A stretch of DNA of 64,000 bases from Plantactinospora mayteni (GTDB taxonomy: Bacteria; Actinomycetota; Actinomycetes; Mycobacteriales; Micromonosporaceae), in assembly GCF_016862935.1 (NCBI RefSeq), contig NZ_BONX01000003.1, positions 124,001 to 188,000 on the forward strand, in the 5' to 3' direction. Positions 42,238-50,727 of the stretch are shown here, in pieces. Numbering within the stretch: the first letter of the stretch is position 1; the number at the start of each line of letters is the position of its first letter. Under the pieces are notes generated by a model that worked only from the letters and a program-made list of their open reading frames with translations, was not told the DNA's origin and did no database searches. A program made the translations under genes and the position numbers.

Positions 42238-45200
42238 GACAGCCTCCGTAGCTGCTCGTCGGCCTCGTCGTCGCCGAGCGCCAGGATCTGGGCCACCAGC
42301 AGCTCCTCGACCAGGGCGGCCTGCTCGGTGACGGTCTGCCGCTCGAACAGGCCGTTGAAGGCCACCTCGACGCCGAATTCGGACCCCAGCGCGAACGCGA
42401 GCCGGGCCAGGGTCAGCGAGTGGCCGCCCAGGTCGAAGAAGTTCGCTGTCGCCGGCACCGTGTCCAGGCCGAGCAGTTCGGCCCAGATCCGGGCGACGAC
42501 CTCCTCGGTGGGGCCTTGCGGCCGGTCTGCCGGGTCGCCGGTCACCGGGCCGGGTTCGGGCAGGGCGGCCCGGTCGACCTTGCCGGTCGGGGTGAGCGGG
42601 AAGGCGTCGAGGGTCACGAACAGCGACGGGACCATGTAGTCGGGCAGTCGTTCACGCAGCGCCGCGCGCAGCGCGGCGGGGGCGGGCACGTCGCCGGTCA
42701 GGTACCCGATCAGCCGGGCGTCGCCGCTGGCGTCCCGGCCCGCGGTGACCACCGCACCGGTGACGCCCGGGCACGCGGTCAGGGCCGCCTCCACCTCCGC
42801 AGCCTCGATCCGGAAGCCGCGGACCTTGATCTGGTGGTCGTCGCGGCCGAGGAACCGCATCCGCCCGTCCGGTCCGACCCGGACGATGTCGCCGGTGCGG
42901 TACATCCGGCTGCCCGGCGGTCCGTACGGGTCGGGCACGAACTGCGCCGCGGTCCGGGCCGGCAGCCGTGGGTAGCCGTGCGCGAGCGCGGGGCCGCCGA
43001 TCACCAGCTCGCCCGGCGCGCCGGGTGGCACCGGCCGCAGCCGGGCGTCCAGCACGTACATGGTGTGGCTGGTCAGCGGCCAGCCGATCGGGGTGTTCGC
43101 GGCGTCCCCGCCGAGCCGGTGCAGCGACGCGAAGATGGTCGCCTCGGTCGGGCCGTACGAGTTGTACGCCTCGGCGACGTGCTCGCTCAGCCAGGCCGCG
43201 ACGGTGGCCGGCATCGCCTCGCCGCCGCAGAGCACCTGGATGCCGGGGTCGGGCCGCCAGTCGAGCTGCGCCAGCAGGCGCCACAGCGACGGCGTGGCGT
43301 GCACGGTGCTGGGCCGCCACGCGTCGATCAGGGCCGCCAGCGCGCCGGGCTCGGTCGCCTGCACGGCGTCGGCGACGTAGACGTGACCGCCTGCGGTGAG
43401 CGGCAGCAGCAGTTCGAGCTGGGCGACGTCGAACGCGACGGTGCTGACCGCCACGAACCGGGTGTGCCGGCCGAACCGCAGCTCCTCGCGGAGTGCGCGG
43501 AACACCCGGGACAGGGCGGCGTGCGGTACCGCGACGCCCTTGGGCCGACCGGTCGACCCGGATGTGTAGATCAGGTACGCGGGCTGCTCGGGTGAGCGCG
43601 GCACCGGATCCGGGACGGCGTCCGGGCGTTCCGCGTCCACCTCGACCACCGGGATCCCGTCCGCCAGCCCGGCCGGCGCGCCGTCGGTGACCAGCGCCCG
43701 GGCGCCGCAGTCGTCCAGCACGTAGCGCAGCCGGTCGGCCGGATGCGCGGGGTCGAGCGGCACCCAGGCGGCGCCGGTACGGGCCACGGCGAGCAGCACC
43801 GCGGGCAGCTCGGCCCGCCGGCCGACCAGCACGCCGACCCGGTCGCCGGACCGCACGCCGAGGCTCTGCAGGTGGGCGGCGAGGCGGTCGGCGTACCCGG
43901 TGAGCCAGGCGTGGTCGCGCTCACCGTTCGCGTCGGACACCGCCGGGCCGGGTCCGGCCGACCACACCGCCGTGCACAGGTCGGTGCCGGCGTCTTCGCC
44001 GCGGACGCCGGCCCGGCCGTGGCGCAGCAGGTCGTCGTGCTCGACCGGGGTCAGCACGGGCAGGTCGGCGACCAGACCGGCGGGGGCGGCCACCGCGGCG
44101 GCGACCAGACCTGAGAAGCGCCCAGCCAGCGCGGCCACCGTGCCTGCGTCGAAGAGTTCGTCGTCGTAGGCCCACACCGCAGCGATCCCTCCGTCGGCGG
44201 TACCGGTCAGGTCCAGGGCGAGGTCGTACAGCGCGACGCCGCCGGGCAGGTCGTACGGGGTGACGGTGGCCCGGCCCAGCGAGCCCAGGCCGGGCTCGGC
44301 GGGCCGGTACGAGAAGGTGGTCTGGAACAGCGGTGTCACGCCGGTACCGCGCGCCGGCGCGACCGCTTCGACGAGGCGCTCGAACGGCACCTCGGCCTCG
44401 AAGGCGGCGAGTACCCGGAGGTGCTCGGCGGCGATCAGCTCGGACACCGTTCCGGCGGCGCCGATGTCGCCGCGCACCACCAGCATGTTGAGGAAGCACC
44501 CGATCAGCCGGTCGATCTCGGGCCGGCCGCGCCCGGCGGCCGGGATGCCGATCACCACGTCGCCGGTCCCGGCATGCCGGCCGAGCAGCACCCGGCACAG
44601 GGCGAGCAGCAGGGTGAACGGGCTGACCTTCGCGGCCCGGGCGGCGGCGTACACCCGCGCGGCGAGGCCGGGCGGCAGCGTGCTGCGGTGGAAGGCGCCC
44701 AGGCCGGTGCGGGTGGCCGGGCGGGGCCGGTCGTGCGGCAGTTCCAGGCTGTCCGGAGCGCCCTCCAGCGCCCGCCGGGCCGCCTCGACCCGCGCCGGCA
44801 GGCGGTCGCCGCGCGCCTGGGCGTGCTGCCACAGGGCGTAATCGGCGTACTGGACCGGCAGCTCGGGCAGGTCGGCCGGGCGGTTCGCCAGCCCGGCCGC
44901 GTACGCCTCGCGGACCTCGTCGAAGAGCAGGCCGACCGACCACGAGTCGGAGGCGATGTGGTGGACGGTGAGCACCAGCACGGCGTCGTGCGGGCCGCGC
45001 GGGATGAAGCGCACCCGCAGGGGCAGGTCGGTCTCCAGGTCGTAGCGGTACTCGGCGGCCGTTGCCGGGTCCAGGTCCGGGTCCACCACGAAGTCGACGG
45101 CCGCGCCGGCCGCCACGATCTGCACCGGCCCGTCGGCGCCCGGCCGGTACCGCGTCCGGAGCACCTCGTGCCGATCGACGACGGACTGGAAGGCGTCCCG

Positions 45201-45422
45201 GAGCCGGTCCGCGTCGACCGGGCCGCTCAGCCGCACAGCCAGCGGGACGCAGAACTGCTCCGGCCGGGTGGCCATCCGGTCGGCCAGCCAGAGACGCTGC
45301 TGTGCGAAGGACAACGGCGCCGGGGCCGCCGGGTCGCGGCGCGGTACCGGGCGGGCCTGCCGGGCGAGCAGGCGTTCGGCGAGGAGCCGGCGTCGATCGC
45401 CGGTCAGCGTCGGTGCGGACAT
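42234..45422 (-). CDS. NRPS module, C-A-T
   Basis: The ATG at 45422 gives 1062 residues: condensation domain with HHIASDSWS (His155, Asp159), adenylation domain with YLIYTSGSTGRPKG, NSYGPTEAT and MYRTGDI, and a carrier domain NFFDLGGHSLTL. The pocket code read by eye is D-V-L-A-V-C-S-I-F-K, which I cannot assign; it does not look like the Hpg code (D-I-F-H-L-G-L-L-C). No epimerisation domain is present. It passes its product directly to the C-A-T-TE protein, with which its gene overlaps. Confidence 0.93.
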   Translation of the reverse strand: MSAPTLTGDRRRLLAERLLARQARPVPRRDPAAPAPLSFAQQRLWLADRMATRPEQFCVPLAVRLSGPVDADRLRDAFQSVVDRHEVLRTRYRPGADGPVQIVAAGAAVDFVVDPDLDPATAAEYRYDLETDLPLRVRFIPRGPHDAVLVLTVHHIASDSWSVGLLFDEVREAYAAGLANRPADLPELPVQYADYALWQHAQARGDRLPARVEAARRALEGAPDSLELPHDRPRPATRTGLGAFHRSTLPPGLAARVYAAARAAKVSPFTLLLALCRVLLGRHAGTGDVVIGIPAAGRGRPEIDRLIGCFLNMLVVRGDIGAAGTVSELIAAEHLRVLAAFEAEVPFERLVEAVAPARGTGVTPLFQTTFSYRPAEPGLGSLGRATVTPYDLPGGVALYDLALDLTGTADGGIAAVWAYDDELFDAGTVAALAGRFSGLVAAAVAAPAGLVADLPVLTPVEHDDLLRHGRAGVRGEDAGTDLCTAVWSAGPGPAVSDANGERDHAWLTGYADRLAAHLQSLGVRSGDRVGVLVGRRAELPAVLLAVARTGAAWVPLDPAHPADRLRYVLDDCGARALVTDGAPAGLADGIPVVEVDAERPDAVPDPVPRSPEQPAYLIYTSGSTGRPKGVAVPHAALSRVFRALREELRFGRHTRFVAVSTVAFDVAQLELLLPLTAGGHVYVADAVQATEPGALAALIDAWRPSTVHATPSLWRLLAQLDWRPDPGIQVLCGGEAMPATVAAWLSEHVAEAYNSYGPTEATIFASLHRLGGDAANTPIGWPLTSHTMYVLDARLRPVPPGAPGELVIGGPALAHGYPRLPARTAAQFVPDPYGPPGSRMYRTGDIVRVGPDGRMRFLGRDDHQIKVRGFRIEAAEVEAALTACPGVTGAVVTAGRDASGDARLIGYLTGDVPAPAALRAALRERLPDYMVPSLFVTLDAFPLTPTGKVDRAALPEPGPVTGDPADRPQGPTEEVVARIWAELLGLDTVPATANFFDLGGHSLTLARLAFALGSEFGVEVAFNGLFERQTVTEQAALVEELLVAQILALGDDEADEQLRRLS

Positions 45423-45445
45423 CGGGTCTCCTGCGGTCGGTGGGT

Positions 45446-46603
45446 TCAGGCGTCGGCCCAGACGATCCGGGCGGTGCCGCCGAGGGCGCGGGCCAGGGAC
45501 TCGGCGCGGGCGCCAAAGGCTTTGCGGGTACGGGCCGCGACCGTGCCGAAGCCCTGCAGCGACAGGGTCACCGCGGCACGGCTCTGCTCGTGCCTCCAGA
45601 CCCCGCAGATGCGCCCACGGTCGAGCAGCACCGCCGAGATCCAGCCCTGCGGCCGGTAGATCTCCTCCTTGCGCTCCGGCGGCAGGAGCGCCTCGTGGTT
45701 GCGGGGGCAGGCGGCCACCACGTACGGGTCGAAGCCGGGGAGCAGCCGGGCGTGCGGTCCGCAGGGCAGCGCGGCGGTCGTCAGCTCCGCCAGGTCGGCG
45801 GCGCGGACGAAGCCGCGATGCCCTGCCACGTCGACCGGGGTGAGCTCGTCGCCGAGCGCGGCCATCGCCCGTCCGGCCTCGGCCGGCTGGCAGCCCCACC
45901 AGCGGGCGAAGTCCTCCCGGGCCACCGGTCCGTACGCGGCCACGAACCGGCGGACCACCTCCGCCAGGGCGGCGTCCGGGGCGATCGAGTCCCAGTCGGC
46001 GTCCACCCAGTCCCGGGGGTTGACGAAGGTGACGTTGCGCCCTCGTCCGCTGCCGAAGCACAGGTCGCCGCGGTACGCGGACGGCTTGAACAGGTCACCC
46101 CATCCGGAGCGCAGCCGCTCGGCCATCTCGGGTCGGCCGATCCGGTCGGACACCGCGACGGCCAGTTCCTCGCGGGTCAGCTCGGCGCCGGACAGCACCT
46201 CCGGGATCGCCGCCTGGATCGCGTCCAGCTCGTCCCGGGTGACGCCCTGGTAGCGCAGCCACGACGGGGTCAGGTGCCCGCGCCGCAGCCGGCCGGCCGC
46301 GGTCCACAGTGGCATTTCCGCGGCCGGCAGCAGGTGCAGCGTGCCGCGCATGGCCCAGGTCTTCACCAGCGCGCGGTCGGTCACCGCGGCGGCCACGTCG
46401 CCCGGTCCGAGCTTGTCCGACCGGACCGTGACCGCGAGTTCGGCGCAGGAGGCGATCTGCGCGTGCAGGCCGCAGAGCCGGGACGCGACGCCGGTGACGG
46501 TGTGTCCCGCATCGCCGGGCTCCCCGGCGAGCAGGTGCCGCCCGAGGCGGAAGGCGAGCACCTGCTCCCAGGTGACCGCGGCAGCGGGTTCGGCCCCGGT
46601 CAT
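45446..46603 (-). CDS. HTH_42 (AlkZ-like) DNA glycosylase
   Basis: The ATG at 46603 gives 385 residues of the winged-helix HTH_42 family. The N-terminal catalytic motif, QxQ in AlkZ and QxD in YcaQ/AlkX, is here H47-A48-Q49 in LCGLHAQIAS, the HxQ variant. Other family features are KTWAMRGTLHLLPAAEMPLW, RYQGVTRDELDAI, ARWWGCQPAEAGRA and LLPGFDPYVVAA. AlkZ excises bulky alkylated purines and unhooks azinomycin crosslinks to protect its producer. Co-expression with NRPS genes (four-base overlap with mbtH, 23 bases before the NRPS) makes self-resistance to a DNA-alkylating product the leading interpretation. Confidence 0.87.
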   Translation of the reverse strand: MTGAEPAAAVTWEQVLAFRLGRHLLAGEPGDAGHTVTGVASRLCGLHAQIASCAELAVTVRSDKLGPGDVAAAVTDRALVKTWAMRGTLHLLPAAEMPLWTAAGRLRRGHLTPSWLRYQGVTRDELDAIQAAIPEVLSGAELTREELAVAVSDRIGRPEMAERLRSGWGDLFKPSAYRGDLCFGSGRGRNVTFVNPRDWVDADWDSIAPDAALAEVVRRFVAAYGPVAREDFARWWGCQPAEAGRAMAALGDELTPVDVAGHRGFVRAADLAELTTAALPCGPHARLLPGFDPYVVAACPRNHEALLPPERKEEIYRPQGWISAVLLDRGRICGVWRHEQSRAAVTLSLQGFGTVAARTRKAFGARAESLARALGGTARIVWADA

Positions 46604-46815
46604 GCCGCCTGGTTCGCGGTCATGAACCGGCGCAGGCTCGCCGGCCGCATATCGGTCCACACCCGATCGATGTGGTCCAGGCATTCCTGGCGGGTGCCGG
46701 TGAAGCCGGCGTCGAACCATCCCGCCGGCAGCGTCCGGTCGCTCCACCAGACGGAGTACTGCTCCTCCTCGTTGCGGACGACGGTGAACTGCTCGTCGTT
46801 CTCCGGGGCCGTCAT
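46600..46815 (-). CDS. MbtH-like NRPS partner protein
   Basis: This 71-residue protein has the MbtH signature NEEEQYSVWWSDRTLPAGWF and WTDMRPASLRRF with the conserved Trp residues. The family binds and activates adenylation domains. It is the first gene of the minus operon, preceded by GGAAGGAG, and should support the A domains at 38281-45422 and perhaps the free A-T proteins. Confidence 0.96.
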   Translation of the reverse strand: MTAPENDEQFTVVRNEEEQYSVWWSDRTLPAGWFDAGFTGTRQECLDHIDRVWTDMRPASLRRFMTANQAA

Positions 46816-46842
46816 GTCGTCTCCTTCCGTCGGTCCTGGGTG

Positions 46843-46902
46843 TTAACTAGAGTTAATTCTCGCGGCTCCATTGTCAACCCCAGTAAGCATAACTACAGTC
46901 AA
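46843..46902. promoter_or_regulatory. Divergent NRPS promoters with cluster operators
   Basis: Rightward: TTGTCA (46871-46876) and TACAGT (46894-46899), 17-bp spacing. Leftward, on the minus strand: TTGACA (46877-46872), then TAACTC 16 bases later, so the two -35 boxes practically coincide. TTAACTAGAGTTAA (46843-46856), a palindrome with perfect arms, covers the leftward -10. ATAACTACAGTCAA (46889-46902) covers the rightward -10. A single bound regulator could thus control both NRPS operons. Confidence 0.75.
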
Positions 46903-46952
46903 GGCACTAGACGGCCGCCGTCCCGCGTGGCCCGTACCCCGGAGGAAGAGCC

Positions 46953-48725
46953 GTGACCCACTCTTTTCCGCCGCGCATCGTGGATCTCGTCGTCCGCCAG
47001 GTTCAGGCCCAGCCGGACGCCACTGCGGTCAGCGCCGGCGACCATTCGCTCACCTACCGCGACCTGGACCGGGCCTCCGACGCCGTCGCGTCCCGGCTGA
47101 CCGCGGCCGGCACCCGGGCCGACGACGTCGTCGCGGTGCTCGCCGATCGCTCCCCCGACCTGATCGCCGCGCTGCTCGGCATCCTCAAGGCCGGCGCGGG
47201 ATATCTCGTGGCCGACCCGTCCGCGCCCGCCGAGCGGCTGGCCTGGATCCTCGGCGACGCCGCACCGGCCGCGATCCTGACCGGGCCCGGGCACACGCCG
47301 CCCGGCGACCCGGCGGTGCCGGTACTACCCCTGACCGGCCCCGCCGCCGGCCCCGCCGTCCCGGTGCCGATCGCGCCCGGCACGCTGGCGTATGTCAGCT
47401 ACACCTCCGGATCCACCGGCCGCCCCAAGGGCGTCGCCGTGCCGCACGACGCGGTCGTCCGGCTGGTGCACGACACCCGCTGGGCGAGCTTCGGACCGGA
47501 CGACGTGTTCCTGCAGGCGTCCCCCGTCGCGTTCGACGCGTCCACCCTGGAGATCTGGGCGCCGCTGACGACCGGCGGGCGGCTCGCCCTGCATCCGCCC
47601 GGCCCGGTCACCTCGGCGAGCATCGCCGCGACGGTCGCGGCCGAGGGTGTCACGGTGCTGTGGCTGACCGCCGGGATCTTCCATCAGCTCGCCCGCACCT
47701 CCCCCGGCGCCCTGCGCGGCGTCCGGCACCTGCTGGCCGGCGGAGACGTGGTCGCGCCACGGCAGATCGCCCAGGTCCTGGACGCGGTGCCCGGGCTCAC
47801 CTTCACCAACGGGTACGGCCCGACCGAGAACACCACCTTCACCACCTGCTGGACCAGCACGACCGCCCCGGCCACCGGGACCACCCCGATCGGGCGCCCG
47901 ATCGACGGGACCGGCGTACGGGTCCTGGACGACGAGCTACGCCCGGTGCGGCCGGGCATCGAGGGGCGGTTGTGGGCCACCGGCCGCGGCCTGGCCCGCG
48001 GGTACCTGGGCCGCCCCGGCCTCACCGCCGAGAAGTTCCGGCCCGACCCGTGGGGCGCCCCCGGTGACCGGATGTACGACACCGGCGACCGGGTCCGGGT
48101 CCGTGCCGACGGCGCGATCGAGTACCTCGGCCGGGCCGACCAACAGGTCAAGATCCGTGGCTTCCGGGTCGAGCCGGGCGAGATCGAGCGGACCCTGCGC
48201 CGCCGCCCGGAGGTGGCCGACGCGGCCGTGATCGCGCAGGTCGACCCGCTGACCGGCACCCGGCTGGTCGGGTACGTCGTGCTGGCCGGCGCCGCCGGGC
48301 CGGAGACCGCCGCCGCCATCCGCCGCGACCTGCGCACCGAGCTGCCCGAGTACATGATCCCGGCCGCCGTGCTGCCGCTGGACCGGATGCCGCTCACCGC
48401 CAACGGCAAGGTGGACCGCTCCCGGCTGCCCGCCGCGGACCGGGCGCCCCGCACCGTGGAGGGCGACTACCACCCGCCGTCCACGGCCACCGAGGCCGAG
48501 CTCGCCGAGGTGTGGGGCCGCGCCCTCCAGGTCGAGCCGATCGGCGTGGACGACGACTTCTTCGAGCTCGGCGGGCACTCGCTGCTCGCCGCCGAACTGG
48601 TCGGCGAACTGCACCGCCGGTTCGCGGTCCGGGTCCCGGCCCGCACGCTGTACCGCGACGCGACCATCCGCCGGCTCGCGACGGTCGTCGACGAGCTTCG
48701 GGACACCCTGGCGGTGGCGGCATGA
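46953..48725 (+). CDS. Free-standing NRPS A-T didomain
   Basis: The GTG at 46953 follows GGAGGAAGAG and gives 590 residues: adenylation domain (VSYTSGSTGRPKG, NGYGPTENT, YDTGD) and one carrier domain (DDFFELGGHSLL); no condensation domain. The pocket code by eye is D-A-L-W-L-G-G-T-F-K, close to valine-type codes such as D-A-F-W-I-G-G-T-F-K. A-T didomains followed by a P450 usually tether an amino acid for beta-hydroxylation or desaturation before it enters the assembly line, as in beta-hydroxytyrosine formation. It is coupled to the P450 gene by a four-base overlap. Confidence 0.93.
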   Translation: MTHSFPPRIVDLVVRQVQAQPDATAVSAGDHSLTYRDLDRASDAVASRLTAAGTRADDVVAVLADRSPDLIAALLGILKAGAGYLVADPSAPAERLAWILGDAAPAAILTGPGHTPPGDPAVPVLPLTGPAAGPAVPVPIAPGTLAYVSYTSGSTGRPKGVAVPHDAVVRLVHDTRWASFGPDDVFLQASPVAFDASTLEIWAPLTTGGRLALHPPGPVTSASIAATVAAEGVTVLWLTAGIFHQLARTSPGALRGVRHLLAGGDVVAPRQIAQVLDAVPGLTFTNGYGPTENTTFTTCWTSTTAPATGTTPIGRPIDGTGVRVLDDELRPVRPGIEGRLWATGRGLARGYLGRPGLTAEKFRPDPWGAPGDRMYDTGDRVRVRADGAIEYLGRADQQVKIRGFRVEPGEIERTLRRRPEVADAAVIAQVDPLTGTRLVGYVVLAGAAGPETAAAIRRDLRTELPEYMIPAAVLPLDRMPLTANGKVDRSRLPAADRAPRTVEGDYHPPSTATEAELAEVWGRALQVEPIGVDDDFFELGGHSLLAAELVGELHRRFAVRVPARTLYRDATIRRLATVVDELRDTLAVAA

Positions 48726-49984
48726 CCGCGACCGCCGTTCCCGCCACCGGCCGCTGCCCGTTCGGCTTCGACGCCGCCGCGAGCCTCGATCTGATCGACC
48801 CCGGCCTGTACGCCCACCGGGACCCGCACCCGATCTGGCAGGCCCTGCGCGAGCACGACCCGGTCCACTGGCAGCAGGCCGGCCCGGATCTCGGCTTCTG
48901 GTCGGTGACCCGGTACGCCGACGTCGACCACGTGCTGCGCCGGCACGACCTGTTCACCTCCGAGGAGGGATCGCTGCTGACCCTGCTCGGACGCGGCGAT
49001 CCGGCCGGTGGTCGGCAGATCGCGGTAACCGACCCGCCCCGGCACTCCCAGATGCGCGACCGGCTGCAGCGCGCCATGACCAAGCGGTCACTGGAGACCC
49101 ACGACGGCATGATCCGGGCGGAGATCCGGCAGTTGCTCGCCGCGATCACCGACGACACCCCGGTCGACGTGGCCGCCTTGCTCACCGACCTGCCGATGGC
49201 CGTGACCGGCACGCTGATGGCTGTGCCACGCGCCGACTGGCCCCGGCTGACCCGGCTCACCACGATGGCCATCGCGCCGGACGATCCCGAGTACGCGCTG
49301 CCCGGCGGGCCCGGCGAGACCCTCCGGGAGGCGCACCGGGAACTGTTCGCGTACTTCCAGGACATGCTGCACGATCGCCGCCGGGCCCCGGGCGAGGACC
49401 TGATCAGCCGGCTCGTCGGCACCGAGGTGGACGGCCGGCCGCTCGGGTCGAGCGAGATCGTGTCCAACTGCTACAGCCTGATCCTCGGCGCCAACACCAC
49501 CACCCCGCACGTCCCGGTCGGCGCGCTCGCCGAACTCGACCGCAGCGGCGGCTATCGGGACTGGGCCCGCCGCCCGGACCTGCTCGCGTCCGGCATCGAG
49601 GAAGCACTGCGCTGGGTCTCCCCGGCCAACCACTTCATGCGGCACGCCACTCGGGACACCGAGATCGCCGGGGTGCGGATCGGGGCCGGCGACCCGGTGG
49701 TGGCCTGGCTCGGATCGGCCAACCGGGACGAGCGCGTCTTCGACCGGCCGCACCGGTTCGACGTGCGCCGCAAACCGAACCGGCACATCGCCTTCGGCGC
49801 CGGGCCGCACTACTGCATCGGGCACACCGTTGCCCGGGCCACCCTGCGAGTGCTGTTCGCCGAACTGTTCGACCGGATCGAGTCGTACAAGGTGACGGGC
49901 GAGCCGCAGCGGCTGGTCTCCAACTTCATCGCCGGGTACAAGCACCTCACCATCACCGCCCGGCTGCGGGAGGTGGTGTCGTGA
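48722..49984 (+). CDS. Cytochrome P450
   Basis: This 420-residue P450 has the heme-ligand loop FGAGPHYCIG, the ExxR helix (EEALRW) and an I-helix GANTTT in place of AGxDTT. The position between an A-T didomain and a thioesterase-like protein matches systems in which the P450 oxidises an amino acid held on the carrier domain. Given the valine-like A-domain code, beta-hydroxylation or desaturation of a carrier-bound aliphatic residue is the best guess. Confidence 0.92.
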   Translation: MTATAVPATGRCPFGFDAAASLDLIDPGLYAHRDPHPIWQALREHDPVHWQQAGPDLGFWSVTRYADVDHVLRRHDLFTSEEGSLLTLLGRGDPAGGRQIAVTDPPRHSQMRDRLQRAMTKRSLETHDGMIRAEIRQLLAAITDDTPVDVAALLTDLPMAVTGTLMAVPRADWPRLTRLTTMAIAPDDPEYALPGGPGETLREAHRELFAYFQDMLHDRRRAPGEDLISRLVGTEVDGRPLGSSEIVSNCYSLILGANTTTPHVPVGALAELDRSGGYRDWARRPDLLASGIEEALRWVSPANHFMRHATRDTEIAGVRIGAGDPVVAWLGSANRDERVFDRPHRFDVRRKPNRHIAFGAGPHYCIGHTVARATLRVLFAELFDRIESYKVTGEPQRLVSNFIAGYKHLTITARLREVVS

Positions 49985-50727
49985 CAGCCAAGTGGCTCAC
50001 CCGCGCGCCCCTGTCCGAGTCCGCGGCACTGCTGTTCTGCCTGCCCTACAGCGGGTGCGGCGCCAGCATGTACCGGTCCTGGCCCCGTTTCGTCGGCGGG
50101 ATCGAGCTGTGCCCGGTGCAGCTACCCGGCCGGGAGAACCGGATGCGGGAGCCCGTTCCGGAGACGTACGAGGAGCTGGCCGGGGCGGTGGCCGCCGCGC
50201 TGCGGCCCGAGCTGGACCGCCCGTACGGGTTCTTCGGGCATTGCGGGTCGGCACTGCTCGCGTACCAGACCGCGGTGGAGCTGCAGCGCACCGGCGCGCC
50301 ACGCCCCGCCCACGTCTTCGTGTCATCCCAGGTCGCGCCGGACGAGGGCCCGTACGGCCGGTTCCTCGGCATGGACCGGGACGCGCTGCGGACCGAGGTC
50401 GTCGAGCTGATGCGGCGCACCGGTGGCACCCCGGTGCCCGACCTGGTGGAGCTGTGCCTGGACGTGCTCACCACCGACGTGGCGGTGAACCGGCGCTACC
50501 GGCCGGACACCCGGACCGTGCTGGACGCTCCGTTGACCGCGATCGCCTGGACCGGCGACGTCGAGGTCGAGCCGTGGCGAACGGAGGGATGGGAACGGTA
50601 CGGCACCCCGGCCCGTCGGGCCCTGCTCGACGGCGGCCACCACACCTTCCTCGACGCCCCGGCGCCGTTGCTCGACCTGTTCGTCACCGGCCTCGTCGCC
50701 GACTCAGAAAAGGAGACCGTCGGATGA
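49981..50727 (+). CDS. Thioesterase-like alpha/beta hydrolase with Cys nucleophile (possible aminoacyl transferase)
   Basis: This 248-residue protein is of the type II thioesterase family: LLFCLPYSGCGASMYRSW and VQLPGRENRM near the N-terminus and the catalytic His in DGGHHTFLD. The nucleophile elbow reads GHCGS instead of GHSMG, so Cys88 replaces Ser. From memory, aminoacyl-shuttling enzymes such as SyrC and CmaE also use Cys and move an aminoacyl group between carrier domains. The gene lies inside the A-T/P450 operon and overlaps both neighbours. I therefore favour transfer of the oxidised residue to an NRPS carrier rather than editing hydrolysis; a canonical editing thioesterase is encoded separately at 61278. 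Confidence 0.85.
   Translation: MTAKWLTRAPLSESAALLFCLPYSGCGASMYRSWPRFVGGIELCPVQLPGRENRMREPVPETYEELAGAVAAALRPELDRPYGFFGHCGSALLAYQTAVELQRTGAPRPAHVFVSSQVAPDEGPYGRFLGMDRDALRTEVVELMRRTGGTPVPDLVELCLDVLTTDVAVNRRYRPDTRTVLDAPLTAIAWTGDVEVEPWRTEGWERYGTPARRALLDGGHHTFLDAPAPLLDLFVTGLVADSEKETVG

Noticed and set aside
37483-42639. A 1718-codon open frame antisense to the NRPS genes
   Set aside because: It mirrors the third-position GC bias of the minus-strand NRPS genes, has no domain similarity and overlaps clear NRPS domains.
38281-45422. Confident substrate names for the two C-A-T adenylation domains
   Set aside because: Codes read by eye match no specificity I can recall with certainty, so only general tendencies are given.
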